Positions 35,995 through 45,019 are shown, counted from the first letter of the stretch. The stretch: DNA of 64,000 bases from UBA6952 sp045562575 (GCA_045562575.1 JBJKVQ010000020.1:1-64000); one strand, 5' to 3'. Made by a program: numbers and translations. Notes: a model not told the origin generated them from the letters alone.

Positions 35995-36103
35995 AATTTC
36001 ACCCCAATAAGAATAACTTAAAAACTTGCTTCGAAATATATAATATTTTATATTTATTATTGGTTACACATTCTACAACATGTTATTGAGCTAAATATAC
36101 AAA

Positions 36104-36604
36104 ATGAAAGAATTATTGAACATACTAGTCGTTGCTCCAGAAATACCACCAAACACGGGAAATATTATTCGATTATGCTCTAATTCAGGGTGTAATTTAC
36201 ATTTAATAAAACCTATAGGTTTTAATTTTGATAATAAAAGTTTAAAAAGAGCTCGACTTGATTATGATCTCAATTGCAACATATCAATTTATGACACATT
36301 TGATGAATATATCGAAAAAAATGAACCAATAACCATTTATGCAACAAGTACTTCATCTAATACTATGTATAACGATGTCAAATATAATTTGGGAGATACA
36401 ATCATGTTTGGATCTGAAAGTGTTGGATTATCACCTGAAATTTTAAGTAGAATACCTAGTATAAATATCGTAAAAATACCAATGATCCCACAAAATAGAA
36501 GTATTAATTTATCTAATGCAGTATCGATCGTTGTCTATGAAGCATGGAGGCAATTAGATTTTATTGGAAGCTCTACTATTAAACAAAATGAGTATTACAA
36601 TTAG
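36104..36604 (+). CDS. trmL: tRNA (cytidine/uridine-34-2'-O)-methyltransferase
   Basis: This 166-residue SPOUT-fold methyltransferase acts on the wobble base of tRNA-Leu isoacceptors. It shows PEIPPNTGNIIRLC at the N-terminus and the knot motifs FGSESVGL and PMIPQNRSINLSNAVSI. Length and motifs match TrmL (YibK) closely. Two of the tRNA-Leu genes it could modify lie elsewhere in this window. Confidence 0.92.
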   Translation: MKELLNILVVAPEIPPNTGNIIRLCSNSGCNLHLIKPIGFNFDNKSLKRARLDYDLNCNISIYDTFDEYIEKNEPITIYATSTSSNTMYNDVKYNLGDTIMFGSESVGLSPEILSRIPSINIVKIPMIPQNRSINLSNAVSIVVYEAWRQLDFIGSSTIKQNEYYN

Positions 36605-36614
36605 AGAGGAACCC

Positions 36615-36872
36615 ATGAGTGAAATAAAAGGATTAACAATTAAAAACCAGGAAGATTTAACTTCTATTGAAGCCTCTTCATCCAATCAACATGGTTTAAT
36701 TTATATTACCCATGGTGCTCCAAAAAACTGGGTTGCAAAGCCTGAAGAAATGGTATCTCACACATTAGCAGGGTTTTTTAAAGCCCTAAATTTGATCGAT
36801 GATTCGAGAATAAAAGACCTTTTTAATGATTACGGTCTAGTATACAGAGAATTAGAAATTGACAATGAATAA
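36615..36872 (+). CDS. Small hypothetical protein
   Basis: This 85-residue cytoplasmic protein starts at ATG 36615, preceded by AGAGGA and 10 bases after trmL. It has no recognised domain. The middle reads GLIYITHGAPKNWV, then a helical C-terminus. It is probably co-transcribed with trmL. A longer frame from 36564 would overlap trmL and lacks a ribosome site. Confidence 0.6.
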   Translation: MSEIKGLTIKNQEDLTSIEASSSNQHGLIYITHGAPKNWVAKPEEMVSHTLAGFFKALNLIDDSRIKDLFNDYGLVYRELEIDNE

Positions 36873-36877
36873 CATAA

Positions 36878-37246
36878 TTATTCTAAATCAATTAGCTCTT
36901 GATTAGGATCAAATGCGTCTAATCCCATTTTGTCCAACATAACATTAAATGACTCAGGAATTGCCCCAGACGTATTATAAAAATCATCTACTACACATAA
37001 TACTAATTTATCCAACATACTCACTATTGGCTCAGTATTATCATTTTCTCTAAATTTAACTATAATAGTTTTCGCATGATCAGTAGGAATAAACATGGTA
37101 CCTTTAATCCAATTCATAAGAAAAATAATATGGTCATTATTATCAGGAAGTGAAAGAATAAATGTTTTTACTTCTTCAACGTCTTTGATTCCAAAAAGCT
37201 CAAAATAGTTTGCTATTATACTTTGTACACTGAAGTTATCTTGCAT
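36878..37246 (-). CDS. Hypothetical protein, predominantly helical
   Basis: This 122-residue protein has no signal peptide, cysteine cluster or repeat, and I recognise no family. It begins MQDNFSVQSIIANYF and ends NQELIDLE. It follows the GNAT gene on the same strand by 8 bases, and its 3' end faces the small gene at 36615-36872 with a gap of five bases. Confidence 0.6.
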   Translation of the reverse strand: MQDNFSVQSIIANYFELFGIKDVEEVKTFILSLPDNNDHIIFLMNWIKGTMFIPTDHAKTIIVKFRENDNTEPIVSMLDKLVLCVVDDFYNTSGAIPESFNVMLDKMGLDAFDPNQELIDLE

Positions 37247-37254
37247 GGCTGACC

Positions 37255-37728
37255 CTATTTAATGATTACTTCTTCAAACATGTCGTAATTTGATTTGAAC
37301 ATACCTAAGTTTTTATAAACTTGTTGGGCAATTTTATTATTTACGTCCACATAAAGACGTATTGCATAGACATCCCCATGTACTTGAGCAGAATTACAAA
37401 CAAACTCATAGAGTGTTTTATAGACACCATGTCTTCTATATTCCGGGCTCACATATACACTTTGTATCCACCAGTAATATTTATTATGCCAATCACTCCA
37501 TTCAGTAGTAAGCAATAACGCACCTACTATTAGATCGTTTATAGTTGCAATACAATATCTACCTAAATGAGGATCATCAAATACTGATTGAACTCCTTGT
37601 GTAATTTCATTTTTATTTAAGGTAATGTTTTCAGTTTCTAAAGCCATAGATATATTAAAATCAACAATATTAGAAACGTCATCTTTTAATGCTAAACGTA
37701 CTTGTGGGATTTCATGTTGATTACTCAT
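37255..37728 (-). CDS. GNAT family N-acetyltransferase
   Basis: This 157-residue acetyltransferase has the acetyl-CoA motif region VYVSPEYRRHGVYKTLYEF (R/Q-x-x-G-x-G/A variant RRHGVY) and the late motif VNNKIAQQVYKNLGM. Such proteins acetylate amines on proteins, antibiotics or small molecules; the substrate is unknown. Its start lies 8 bases inside the DUF1330 gene, so they are translationally linked. Confidence 0.85.
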   Translation of the reverse strand: MSNQHEIPQVRLALKDDVSNIVDFNISMALETENITLNKNEITQGVQSVFDDPHLGRYCIATINDLIVGALLLTTEWSDWHNKYYWWIQSVYVSPEYRRHGVYKTLYEFVCNSAQVHGDVYAIRLYVDVNNKIAQQVYKNLGMFKSNYDMFEEVIIK

Positions 37729-38011
37729 TATTATTCACAGTAAAACCAACTGTATCTGCAGCTTCATGACGTATAGCAGCGACTGGAGCATATTCAGGAG
37801 AATCTCTAAATGCATTCATTTGTTCAATTGTAGGGAATTCTAAAATCACAATACGTTTTAAATCCCAGTCAGTATTATCTGCAATAATTTCACCACCCCG
37901 AACAAGATACCTACCCCCATATTGTTCAATAATAGCTGGTACATGTTTCATATATTCTTCGTACTTATCCCAATCTTTTACATTTATGCTACTAATTGAA
38001 TAAACTGCCAT
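37721..38011 (-). CDS. DUF1330 domain protein
   Basis: This 96-residue protein is of the dimeric ferredoxin-like (DUF1330) family. It shows INVKDWDKYEEYMKHVPAII, the GGRYLVRGG motif and the conserved ending RHEAADTVGF. The family function is unknown. An AAGGAGAAA ribosome site precedes the ATG, and the gene overlaps the GNAT start. Confidence 0.87.
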   Translation of the reverse strand: MAVYSISSINVKDWDKYEEYMKHVPAIIEQYGGRYLVRGGEIIADNTDWDLKRIVILEFPTIEQMNAFRDSPEYAPVAAIRHEAADTVGFTVNNNE

Positions 38012-38023
38012 AATTTTCTCCTT

Positions 38024-38332
38024 TTAGTTTGGTGAGATATAAGATCCCATACCAGAAGTTTGTTCACTAACTAAAAAGGTTAGCACATCTTTACCTTTGT
38101 TAGTTTCAATTTCAGCATCAAATCTTTGACCTCCTAAAGAACCTATAAGTTCATATTTATTCTGAGTATATAATTTGCCCTCATAAAATGATTCTTTTAA
38201 GTCTCTTTCCCTCTCCCCTTCAAGATACATCTCAACTGCATCTCGCATCACATCAAAAACATCTTCTTGATCTAAATGAGTTGGAGATTTTAAAAATACA
38301 TATCCCCATCTCATTCCTTTGTGTTCTAACAT
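38024..38332 (-). CDS. Small hypothetical protein
   Basis: This roughly 102-residue protein has no recognised family. It contains an acidic helix (DQEDVFDVMRDAVEMYLEG) and a beta-rich end. The start is uncertain: TTG at 38338 and ATG at 38332 are both possible. It is the first of a minus-strand run with the DUF1330, GNAT and 122-residue genes (gaps 12, -8 and 8 bases). Confidence 0.55.
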   Translation of the reverse strand: MLEHKGMRWGYVFLKSPTHLDQEDVFDVMRDAVEMYLEGERERDLKESFYEGKLYTQNKYELIGSLGGQRFDAEIETNKGKDVLTFLVSEQTSGMGSYISPN

Positions 38333-38414
38333 CTGCAAAACTTTCGATTAATACTAAAAGAAAAATATAAACCTCAATTATTAAACGTGCAATGGTTTTT
38401 TAAAATCATATTGA

Positions 38415-38443
38415 TTTACATTTGTTGATGATCTTTTCATAAT
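38415..38443 (+). promoter_or_regulatory. Promoter for SDR-NIPSNAP genes
   Basis: TTTACA (38415-38420), a 17-base spacer and CATAAT (38438-38443), about 48 bases before the SDR start. Confidence 0.42.
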
Positions 38444-38490
38444 AGTCAGAACCTATATAAATAAAGATAAAAGAACGAATGGAGAAAATT

Positions 38491-39282
38491 ATGGATTTAG
38501 AGTTGGATGGAAAACGGGCTTTGATTACTGGAGGCAGTAAAGGAATAGGAAAGTCCATAGCAATACAGCTATGTCAAGAAGGAGTAAATGTAGCAATCGG
38601 TGCAAGAACAAAAGAAACTTTAGACGAGGCTGCAATCGAAATTGAAGAATTAACTGGGAAAAAAGTTGTAACCATAGTTGTTGATACTACAGATAAAACA
38701 AGTGTTGATAATATGGTTGAAAAAGTGGTCGGAGAATTAGGAGGAATAGATATTCTTGTAAATAGTGCGGCAATGGTAGGTGGTCAAGTAAGAGGTTCAA
38801 TTTCTGAGGCTGATGAAAAGGATCTTATAGAAGATCTAGATACAAAAGTAGTTGGATATTTTAGATGTATAAAAGCTGTTGTTCCGCATATGCAAAAACA
38901 GAAATGGGGAAGAATTATAAGCATCGGTGGAGTGTCTGCGAGACAATCTACTATCTATGGTTTAAGAAATGCAGCTGTAGTACATATGACTAAGACATTA
39001 TCTGACCAATTAGGAAGTGATGGAATAACACTTAATGTCTTACATCCTGGATTAACACAAACACCTGCAATTCGGGAAAGAATGAGTGAAACAGCAAAAC
39101 AGCAAGGTAAGACATTAGAAGAAGTAGAAGCTGAATCAGCAAAAAATGTTGCAATTAAAAGAACAATCAAACCTGAAGAATTAGCATTTGTCACTGCAGT
39201 ATTAGCTTCTCCAAAAGCAGAATGTATCACTGGAGAATCAATAGCAGGAGGTGGAGGAGCAATAGGTGCAGTTTTCCAATAA
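38491..39282 (+). CDS. SDR family oxidoreductase with altered active site
   Basis: This 263-residue short-chain dehydrogenase has the cofactor motif ITGGSKGIGKS, NSAAMVGG and the Arg pair of an NADP user (GARTKET). The active-site segment reads SIGGVSARQSTIYGLRNAA: the Tyr is in place but the Lys of YxxxK is Asn. The ATG at 38491 has GGAG seven bases upstream; ATG 38479 would put that site inside the gene. It is followed after 18 bases by a NIPSNAP gene in the same direction, probably one operon. It may have lost activity or use an unusual mechanism. Confidence 0.85.
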   Translation: MDLELDGKRALITGGSKGIGKSIAIQLCQEGVNVAIGARTKETLDEAAIEIEELTGKKVVTIVVDTTDKTSVDNMVEKVVGELGGIDILVNSAAMVGGQVRGSISEADEKDLIEDLDTKVVGYFRCIKAVVPHMQKQKWGRIISIGGVSARQSTIYGLRNAAVVHMTKTLSDQLGSDGITLNVLHPGLTQTPAIRERMSETAKQQGKTLEEVEAESAKNVAIKRTIKPEELAFVTAVLASPKAECITGESIAGGGGAIGAVFQ

Positions 39283-39300
39283 AATAAAAGGGGGATAACA

Positions 39301-39918
39301 ATGATATATGAAGTACGAACTTATACACTTAAACCTGGAAGTGTACAGGCTTATGAAGAAAGTTTTGCAGAAGCTCTACCTGAAAGAGTGAAGTTTTCAC
39401 CATTAGCTGCATTTTGGCATACCGAGATCGGACCGTTGAATCAAGTAATTCATGTGTGGCCATACGAAAGTCTAGAAAAGAGAAATGAAATAAGAGCTGA
39501 ATCAGTAAAGAGTGGGAAATGGCCACCAAAACATAACGACCTGATATTAAATATGGAATCAGAGATTTGGTACCCGGCTGATTTTATGCGTCCAGTTGAA
39601 GGTGAAACAGAATTAGGAAATATCTATGAAATGAGAATTTACACTTATAAACCTGGGAGTATTAATGGGGCATTGAAAATATGGGGAGAGGCAATAGAAT
39701 ATCGAGAAAAATATTCAAAATTAGCATTTGGAATGTATACAGATATAGGTGGATTAAATAAATGGATGCATGTATGGCCATATGCTGATATGCAAGATCG
39801 TAATGAAACTAGAGCAAAATCAATGCAAGATCCCAATTGGCCACCTGCAACGCGTGAGTGGATTGTGAAACAAGAAAATAAAATCTTAGTACCAGCATCT
39901 TTTTCACCAATGCATTAA
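39301..39918 (+). CDS. Double NIPSNAP domain protein
   Basis: This 205-residue protein has two NIPSNAP (ferredoxin-like) domains in tandem. Each starts with Y-E-V/M-R-x-Y-T-x-K-P-G-S, near residues 3 and 109, and each contains HVWPY. The second copy keeps the same order of motifs. The function is unknown; members occur near catabolic genes. GGGGGAT precedes the ATG. Confidence 0.9.
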   Translation: MIYEVRTYTLKPGSVQAYEESFAEALPERVKFSPLAAFWHTEIGPLNQVIHVWPYESLEKRNEIRAESVKSGKWPPKHNDLILNMESEIWYPADFMRPVEGETELGNIYEMRIYTYKPGSINGALKIWGEAIEYREKYSKLAFGMYTDIGGLNKWMHVWPYADMQDRNETRAKSMQDPNWPPATREWIVKQENKILVPASFSPMH

Positions 39919-40055
39919 ATAAATAGTAGATATGCAATAAAGTATATACATAATATGTTTGTATAGCTATAATATATGCAATAGATATATTTAGTAATTG
40001 CAATAATAAGGAGCGTGTTATTAGTAAGCAAAAAACTAATCTCTCTACCAGAGAA

Positions 40056-40859
40056 ATGCAATTATACATCTTTCCTTGGTTTTCCGAAGCTGAAACTATC
40101 AACAGGGTAAGAGACAAAATTTCATACATTCAAAACAAGCTCCTACAATATGGGAAGCCACTACAAACGCGTCAAATTAGTAATCTGTGGTCAGCATATA
40201 AATCACACAAATCTAAAATAGATGTATCCTTAAAGGAATCAGGATTACCTTGGGCAGACTTATTCATTGACTGGAATGATTCTTCTTCTTTGATGAAATT
40301 CCCATATATTAAAACAGAACATCTACCTATGCTACGACAAATGTCTGCATGGACACAATCGACATTTAGCAATGAATTTATAATTAATATTACCTATAGA
40401 GAAGCTAATTGGTATTCATATCTTCGTACAAATGCCCCTTCAATTATCAGTGCGGTAGATATGTTTGCAATTGGCGGATTATTTGTTGAAAGGGATCGTC
40501 AAAGTAATCTTTCTGGAATCACCATAGATAATAGAGATTTACAAGACTTGATAACGTACCAACCATGGCAGGCTAAATATTGGGAAAATCAATATTTATC
40601 TATGATACAGCAAAAAATCGTAACTCCTCTAAAAAACCCATTAACAGAACTTCAAACAAAACAGCCCCGATGGTTTTCTGAAGCAACTGAAGCATTAACA
40701 TTTAAACATATGCTAATAGTAGATTTAATATTTGAAATGTCATGGCAAACAAAAAGAAACCAACCATGGAATCTACCCACAAAGAAGACTGAATTCCCAA
40801 AAAAATATAAAATTACTGATGATAAAACAAAAAAAGATCGAGAAATAATAGTTTTTTAA
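40056..40859 (+). CDS. Hypothetical protein, Trp-rich, start uncertain
   Basis: This protein of 267 or more residues is unusually rich in Trp (about eleven), with no domain, signal or membrane segment I can recognise. ATG 40056 has no ribosome site. An AAGGAG at 40008-40013 lies six bases before an in-frame ATT at 40020, which would add twelve residues (ISKQKTNLSTRE). The protein is therefore either initiated at ATT or the site belongs to something else. It ends 12 bases before the glycerate kinase gene on the same strand. Confidence 0.6.
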   Translation: MQLYIFPWFSEAETINRVRDKISYIQNKLLQYGKPLQTRQISNLWSAYKSHKSKIDVSLKESGLPWADLFIDWNDSSSLMKFPYIKTEHLPMLRQMSAWTQSTFSNEFIINITYREANWYSYLRTNAPSIISAVDMFAIGGLFVERDRQSNLSGITIDNRDLQDLITYQPWQAKYWENQYLSMIQQKIVTPLKNPLTELQTKQPRWFSEATEALTFKHMLIVDLIFEMSWQTKRNQPWNLPTKKTEFPKKYKITDDKTKKDREIIVF

Positions 40860-40871
40860 ACTAGGTGATGT

Positions 40872-41996
40872 ATGAAAGTGATAATAGCACCTCAAGCATT
40901 CAAAGGTTCTCTAGATGCGAAATCAGTCGCAGAAAATATCGAAATGGGTATTAGAGATGCGAATCCCGAGTTACAAACAGTGTGTATTCCTGTAGCAGAC
41001 GGTGGCGATGGCACATTAGATGTATTAGTAAAATTTAATGATGGTCAAACGTATACAGAAGAAGTTATTGGACCTACTGGTTCCCCTGTACTAGCAGAAT
41101 GGGGAGTAATAGATAATAATACTGCAGTTATAGAAATGGCATTAGCATCAGGACTATCAATATGTACAGACAAATATTTTGACCTTAGGGAGACCACAAC
41201 CTTTGGAACAGGACAATTAATACGTGCAGCAGTAGAAAAGGGATACAAAACCATTATTATTGGATTGGGAGGTAGTGCTACTAACGACGGAGGAATTGGT
41301 GCAATTCAAGCTCTAGGAGTTAAATTTTTAGATATTCACAATAAAGAACTATCTTATGGTGGTGCTGAATTAAAAAAATTATCTCATATAAATATTAATA
41401 ATTTAAATCCTTCTTTAAAAGAAATTAAAATCATTATAGCTAGTGATGTAACTAATCCGTTATATGGTCCAACAGGTGCTTCATATGTTTTTGGTCCCCA
41501 AAAAGGAGGTACAACAGCTATTTTGGATGAATTAGAAGAATCTCTGAAACATTTTAGCTCTGTAATAACACAACAAATGGGTATAAATTATTCAAACTAC
41601 TCTGGTGCTGGTGCGGCTGGAGGACTTGCCTATGGTTTAATGTCCTTTACTCAAGCAACAATAAAATCTGGATTCGACGTCATTTGTGAAAAGTTAGATT
41701 TTGACGAAAAAATCAAAGATGCTGATCTAATAATAACTGGTGAAGGTAGAACAGATGCATCTACTTTATATAATAAAGCACCTGTTGCGATTGCAAATAA
41801 AGCTAAACAATATAATATACCTGTAATATGTATTTCTGGGTCGATAGGCACAGGGTACGAACAAATTTTAAATCACGGTATTAGTAAAATAATTACTTTA
41901 GAAAACCATGCCAATTCAATAGAGGATAGTATACAAAATACTGCTATTTATCTTAGAAAGACTGCAAAAGAATTTATCGAAACTACTATTAATTAA
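40872..41996 (+). CDS. Glycerate kinase (GarK/GlxK family)
   Basis: This 374-residue kinase would phosphorylate glycerate with ATP, feeding glyoxylate or sugar-acid carbon into glycolysis. It opens with IAPQAFKGSLDA and holds VADGGDGTLD, GLGGSATNDGGIG and SGAGAAGGLAYGL, all family signatures. TAGGTGAT precedes the ATG. Its stop shares TTAA with the convergent epimerase gene. No other glycerate pathway gene is adjacent. Confidence 0.93.
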   Translation: MKVIIAPQAFKGSLDAKSVAENIEMGIRDANPELQTVCIPVADGGDGTLDVLVKFNDGQTYTEEVIGPTGSPVLAEWGVIDNNTAVIEMALASGLSICTDKYFDLRETTTFGTGQLIRAAVEKGYKTIIIGLGGSATNDGGIGAIQALGVKFLDIHNKELSYGGAELKKLSHININNLNPSLKEIKIIIASDVTNPLYGPTGASYVFGPQKGGTTAILDELEESLKHFSSVITQQMGINYSNYSGAGAAGGLAYGLMSFTQATIKSGFDVICEKLDFDEKIKDADLIITGEGRTDASTLYNKAPVAIANKAKQYNIPVICISGSIGTGYEQILNHGISKIITLENHANSIEDSIQNTAIYLRKTAKEFIETTIN

Positions 41997-43468
41997 TACT
42001 GTTTCAAGACTCTATTTCTTATTGCCTTGATCATACCTCTAAACATAAATATGTGTACTGGGAATAAACTATACCAATAAATTAATCCAAACAAGCCTTT
42101 AGGAGCAAAAAAAGCGGTTTGGGTCAATTGGCAATTATTTTCGTTTTCTACGATTTCATATTGCAACCAAGCTTTTCCCGGAACTTTCATTTCTGCTTTC
42201 AATCTAATTAATTTATTTTCTATTACTTTTTCAATTCTCCAAAAATCTAAAGCATCACCTTGATTTAGTACCAAAGGATCTCTCCTACCTCTTCGTAAAC
42301 CAACTCCTCCAAAAAACAAATCTATATAACCTCTTATTTTCCATAAAAAATTGCCATATAACCAGCCAGTTTCACCACCTAGACTAGAAAGAAATTTAAA
42401 TATGTCTGAAGATGATTTCTCTATGGTAATTATTTTTTTATCATGTACCATACCTGATATTTCATTATAATCAACATCATCATCATTAAGTCGCAATATA
42501 GATTCAATCGAACCATCCTGACCATTACTAGAACTCAATGAGTCTGACCATGAAGTTTCAACATCTTGATCATTTAGATTTGATAAAGCAAGTTTTACTG
42601 CATCGTCATAGTCAATTAAAGAAATTTGGGGGAAATACTTTTGTGCTTTTAAGTCATGGACAATACTCTCATTTTTCAAACCTTCTACTAAAGGTCTAGT
42701 AATTTTTGCAGAGACTGGAGTTGTCCAATGTATCCAATAAGAAGAAAGTTTTGGAGTCAAAACTGGAACAGGGATTAACAAGCGCCGTAGCCCTCTTATT
42801 AATGCATATTTTTTAATCATATCACCATAACTTAGTACATCTTCTCCACCGATTTCAAATACAGAGTTTTTTGGCATATCAGTTGAAATAGAGTGAATCA
42901 GATATTCTAATACATTTTCAACTGAAATAGGTTGTGTTTTTGTATATACCCATTTAGGGCATATCATAATTGGTAATCTTTCGGTTAGGTTTCTAATAAT
43001 TTCAAATGACAAGCTACCCGAACCAACAATTACACCAGATCTAAATTCAGTAACATCAACCTCTGAATTACGCAATATCTCTCCAGTTTGTTGTCTAGAT
43101 AATAAATGCATCGAAAGGTTATCAGATACTTCCCCTAAACCTCCAAGATAGATAATCTTTTTTAGTTTTTCCGATTCTGCAACATCTACAAAGTTTTGAG
43201 CGGCTTGTATATCAGCTTGATTAAAGTTTTTTCCTTGCGATAAACTATGAATTAAATAAAAAGCTGCATCAATATCAGTGAATAAACCATCAAGAGAGTC
43301 TTTATCTAAAACGTCTCCTGTGAATATCTCAACTTGTGAATACCAAGATCTATTTTGAATTCGATCAGGGTTTCTAGCTAAAATTCTCACATCAAATCCA
43401 AGTTGTAAAAGCTTTGGAATTAATCTTCCGCCAACGTATCCTGTAGCTCCTGTAACTAATATCTTCAT
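41993..43468 (-). CDS. NAD-dependent epimerase/dehydratase with C-terminal DUF2867
   Basis: This 491-residue protein has an N-terminal atypical SDR domain (TGATGYVGGRLIPKLL, residues 1-270), related to NmrA and complex I NDUFA9-type proteins. A C-terminal DUF2867 domain (about 330-490, with LNQGDALDFWRIE and FFAPKGLFGLIYWYS) follows. This fusion is a known architecture with no assigned reaction. The last segment holds a short hydrophobic stretch that may touch the membrane. Confidence 0.87.
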   Translation of the reverse strand: MKILVTGATGYVGGRLIPKLLQLGFDVRILARNPDRIQNRSWYSQVEIFTGDVLDKDSLDGLFTDIDAAFYLIHSLSQGKNFNQADIQAAQNFVDVAESEKLKKIIYLGGLGEVSDNLSMHLLSRQQTGEILRNSEVDVTEFRSGVIVGSGSLSFEIIRNLTERLPIMICPKWVYTKTQPISVENVLEYLIHSISTDMPKNSVFEIGGEDVLSYGDMIKKYALIRGLRRLLIPVPVLTPKLSSYWIHWTTPVSAKITRPLVEGLKNESIVHDLKAQKYFPQISLIDYDDAVKLALSNLNDQDVETSWSDSLSSSNGQDGSIESILRLNDDDVDYNEISGMVHDKKIITIEKSSSDIFKFLSSLGGETGWLYGNFLWKIRGYIDLFFGGVGLRRGRRDPLVLNQGDALDFWRIEKVIENKLIRLKAEMKVPGKAWLQYEIVENENNCQLTQTAFFAPKGLFGLIYWYSLFPVHIFMFRGMIKAIRNRVLKQY

Positions 43469-43497
43469 ATATTAATTATAACGTAAAACATGAAGTA

Positions 43498-43580
43498 TGC
43501 CGAGGGCGAGACTCGAACTCGCACGTCTTTTAGGACAATGGATTTTAAGTCCACCGCGTCTACCATTCCGCCACCTCGGC
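43498..43580 (-). tRNA. tRNA-Leu (anticodon TAA)
   Basis: A class II tRNA on the minus strand, with acceptor GCCGAGG pairing CCTCGGC, anticodon loop containing TAA (ACTTAAAAT), a long variable arm and T arm GCGAGTTCGAGTCTCGC. The discriminator is A. CCA is not encoded after position 43498. Confidence 0.95.
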
Positions 43581-43611
43581 TCAAACTACATCATAATGTT
43601 AATGAATAGTA

Positions 43612-44946
43612 TCAATTTGAATTGGAAAGTGCAATTATTTTGGATATATTATCAACATTTTCTAGATTATTTAAATCTTCCCATAGTTCCTCTGCTTTAT
43701 GTTCACTCATTATTCTAGTAGCACAATAGCAGAACTTTTCTTTTCGTTGTTCTATAGACATAGGGTTTTCTGTAGATCCTTGGAAATCTAAACAACTACC
43801 TGATATTTCGGTTCCATTTTCCAAAGTTGCTGAAACTATTGCTGTAGTTCTTGTAGATTTACCATTATTTGCATATGTTACATTTGGTAGAAGGTTTTCA
43901 ACATCTGTTGAAAATCTTCTTTTATCACTAAAGCTTTCTATATTTATCACCCCATCCAATATTGCAACAGTAGCGCAATACCATGCACTAAATTTTCCAT
44001 CTAGTCCTGACCTAGGTATTGGACCTGAATGACCAGGATTACTTGTTTCAATGTGAATTTTAACAACTTTTGAAGGATCAAAATTATTATTATTTCTGAG
44101 GTTTAATGCAGCTTCAATTGGACGTTGCATATTTATTTGTGCAGGAAATCTTTTAATGTCGAATCCAGGATCAATTAATGAAAATCTTGTACCTAAATCT
44201 TTTAAGAAAATATCCCAATTAACTTTACCATTAAATATAGCATCACTATATCCATTTTCTGTTTCAAAAATATTTTTCGTGCTGGTAAATCCACATTCAA
44301 CAAGTAGTGCAGACTCCACTCCCATTCGTGCTGCATTTGCAGGATGTGTAGATTTAACCATGGTGCCAGTATTTGCAGTTAGTCCTCCTGTTCTAGAAGC
44401 AGCAATACCTAAACACAGTTCTGTTTTATTACTATCAAAATTTAGTGCCTTAGAAGAAGCTACACTAGCACCTAATGGACCAAATAATCCTGGAGGATGA
44501 TATGCACCATTAGTAACTCCTTCTGTAGATAGTCTCATTCTTGCCTGAATTTCCCATCCAAGGATATATGAAAGTATTAACTGTTTCCCAGTAATACCGC
44601 GATTTTCACCTAATGCTAAAGCTGATGGAAGACATGAAGAAGTACCATGTGTTGCAGGGTGACCCTGAATTTCATAATCAAGACAATGACCGGAAACACC
44701 ATTGATAAAAGCTGCTAATAACGTACTTGTTTGATAATTATGACCTATAACAGTTGATTGGTTGTTGCCACCTAAAGAATTGACATATTGGGACACCAAA
44801 CCTGAAACTTCTTGGGTTGATCCAGCCATCATATTAGCAAACCCGTCTAGTATGGGAATTTTAGCTATATCAATAAGTTCTGAAGATAGATCAGAAAATT
44901 GGATATCTGAAACAAATTCAGAAAAGACCTTTGTAGGATTACTCAT
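43612..44946 (-). CDS. MmgE/PrpD family protein
   Basis: This 444-residue protein is of the 2-methylcitrate dehydratase (PrpD/MmgE) fold family, which also includes cis-aconitate decarboxylase and other dehydratases. It contains AAFINGVSGHCLDYE, HGTSSCLPSALALGE and SRTGGLTANTGTMVKSTHP. It probably acts on a tricarboxylate or related acid. AGGAG precedes the ATG at 44946; the ribosome site directly follows a strong hairpin with a T run (44957-44996), so the gene may be attenuated by it. It lies downstream of the acyl-CoA dehydrogenase pair on the same strand. Confidence 0.9.
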   Translation of the reverse strand: MSNPTKVFSEFVSDIQFSDLSSELIDIAKIPILDGFANMMAGSTQEVSGLVSQYVNSLGGNNQSTVIGHNYQTSTLLAAFINGVSGHCLDYEIQGHPATHGTSSCLPSALALGENRGITGKQLILSYILGWEIQARMRLSTEGVTNGAYHPPGLFGPLGASVASSKALNFDSNKTELCLGIAASRTGGLTANTGTMVKSTHPANAARMGVESALLVECGFTSTKNIFETENGYSDAIFNGKVNWDIFLKDLGTRFSLIDPGFDIKRFPAQINMQRPIEAALNLRNNNNFDPSKVVKIHIETSNPGHSGPIPRSGLDGKFSAWYCATVAILDGVINIESFSDKRRFSTDVENLLPNVTYANNGKSTRTTAIVSATLENGTEISGSCLDFQGSTENPMSIEQRKEKFCYCATRIMSEHKAEELWEDLNNLENVDNISKIIALSNSN

Positions 44947-44956
44947 AATTTACTCC

Positions 44957-44996
44957 TAAAAATATATAGGCCTAAGAGAATTCTTAGGCCTATATA
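44957..44996 (-). terminator. Strong hairpin with T run, abutting the next gene's ribosome site
   Basis: A 15-base-pair stem (arms 44963-44977 and 44982-44996), loop GAAT, and on the minus strand a TTTTT run directly after it. This is the form of a Rho-independent terminator for the acyl-CoA dehydrogenase gene ending at 45020. The T run merges with the AGGAG ribosome site of the MmgE/PrpD gene whose ATG is 11 bases on, so it may be an attenuator rather than a full stop. Confidence 0.75.
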
Positions 44997-45019
44997 AAAC
45001 TTATCTTAATTAAGATCAA

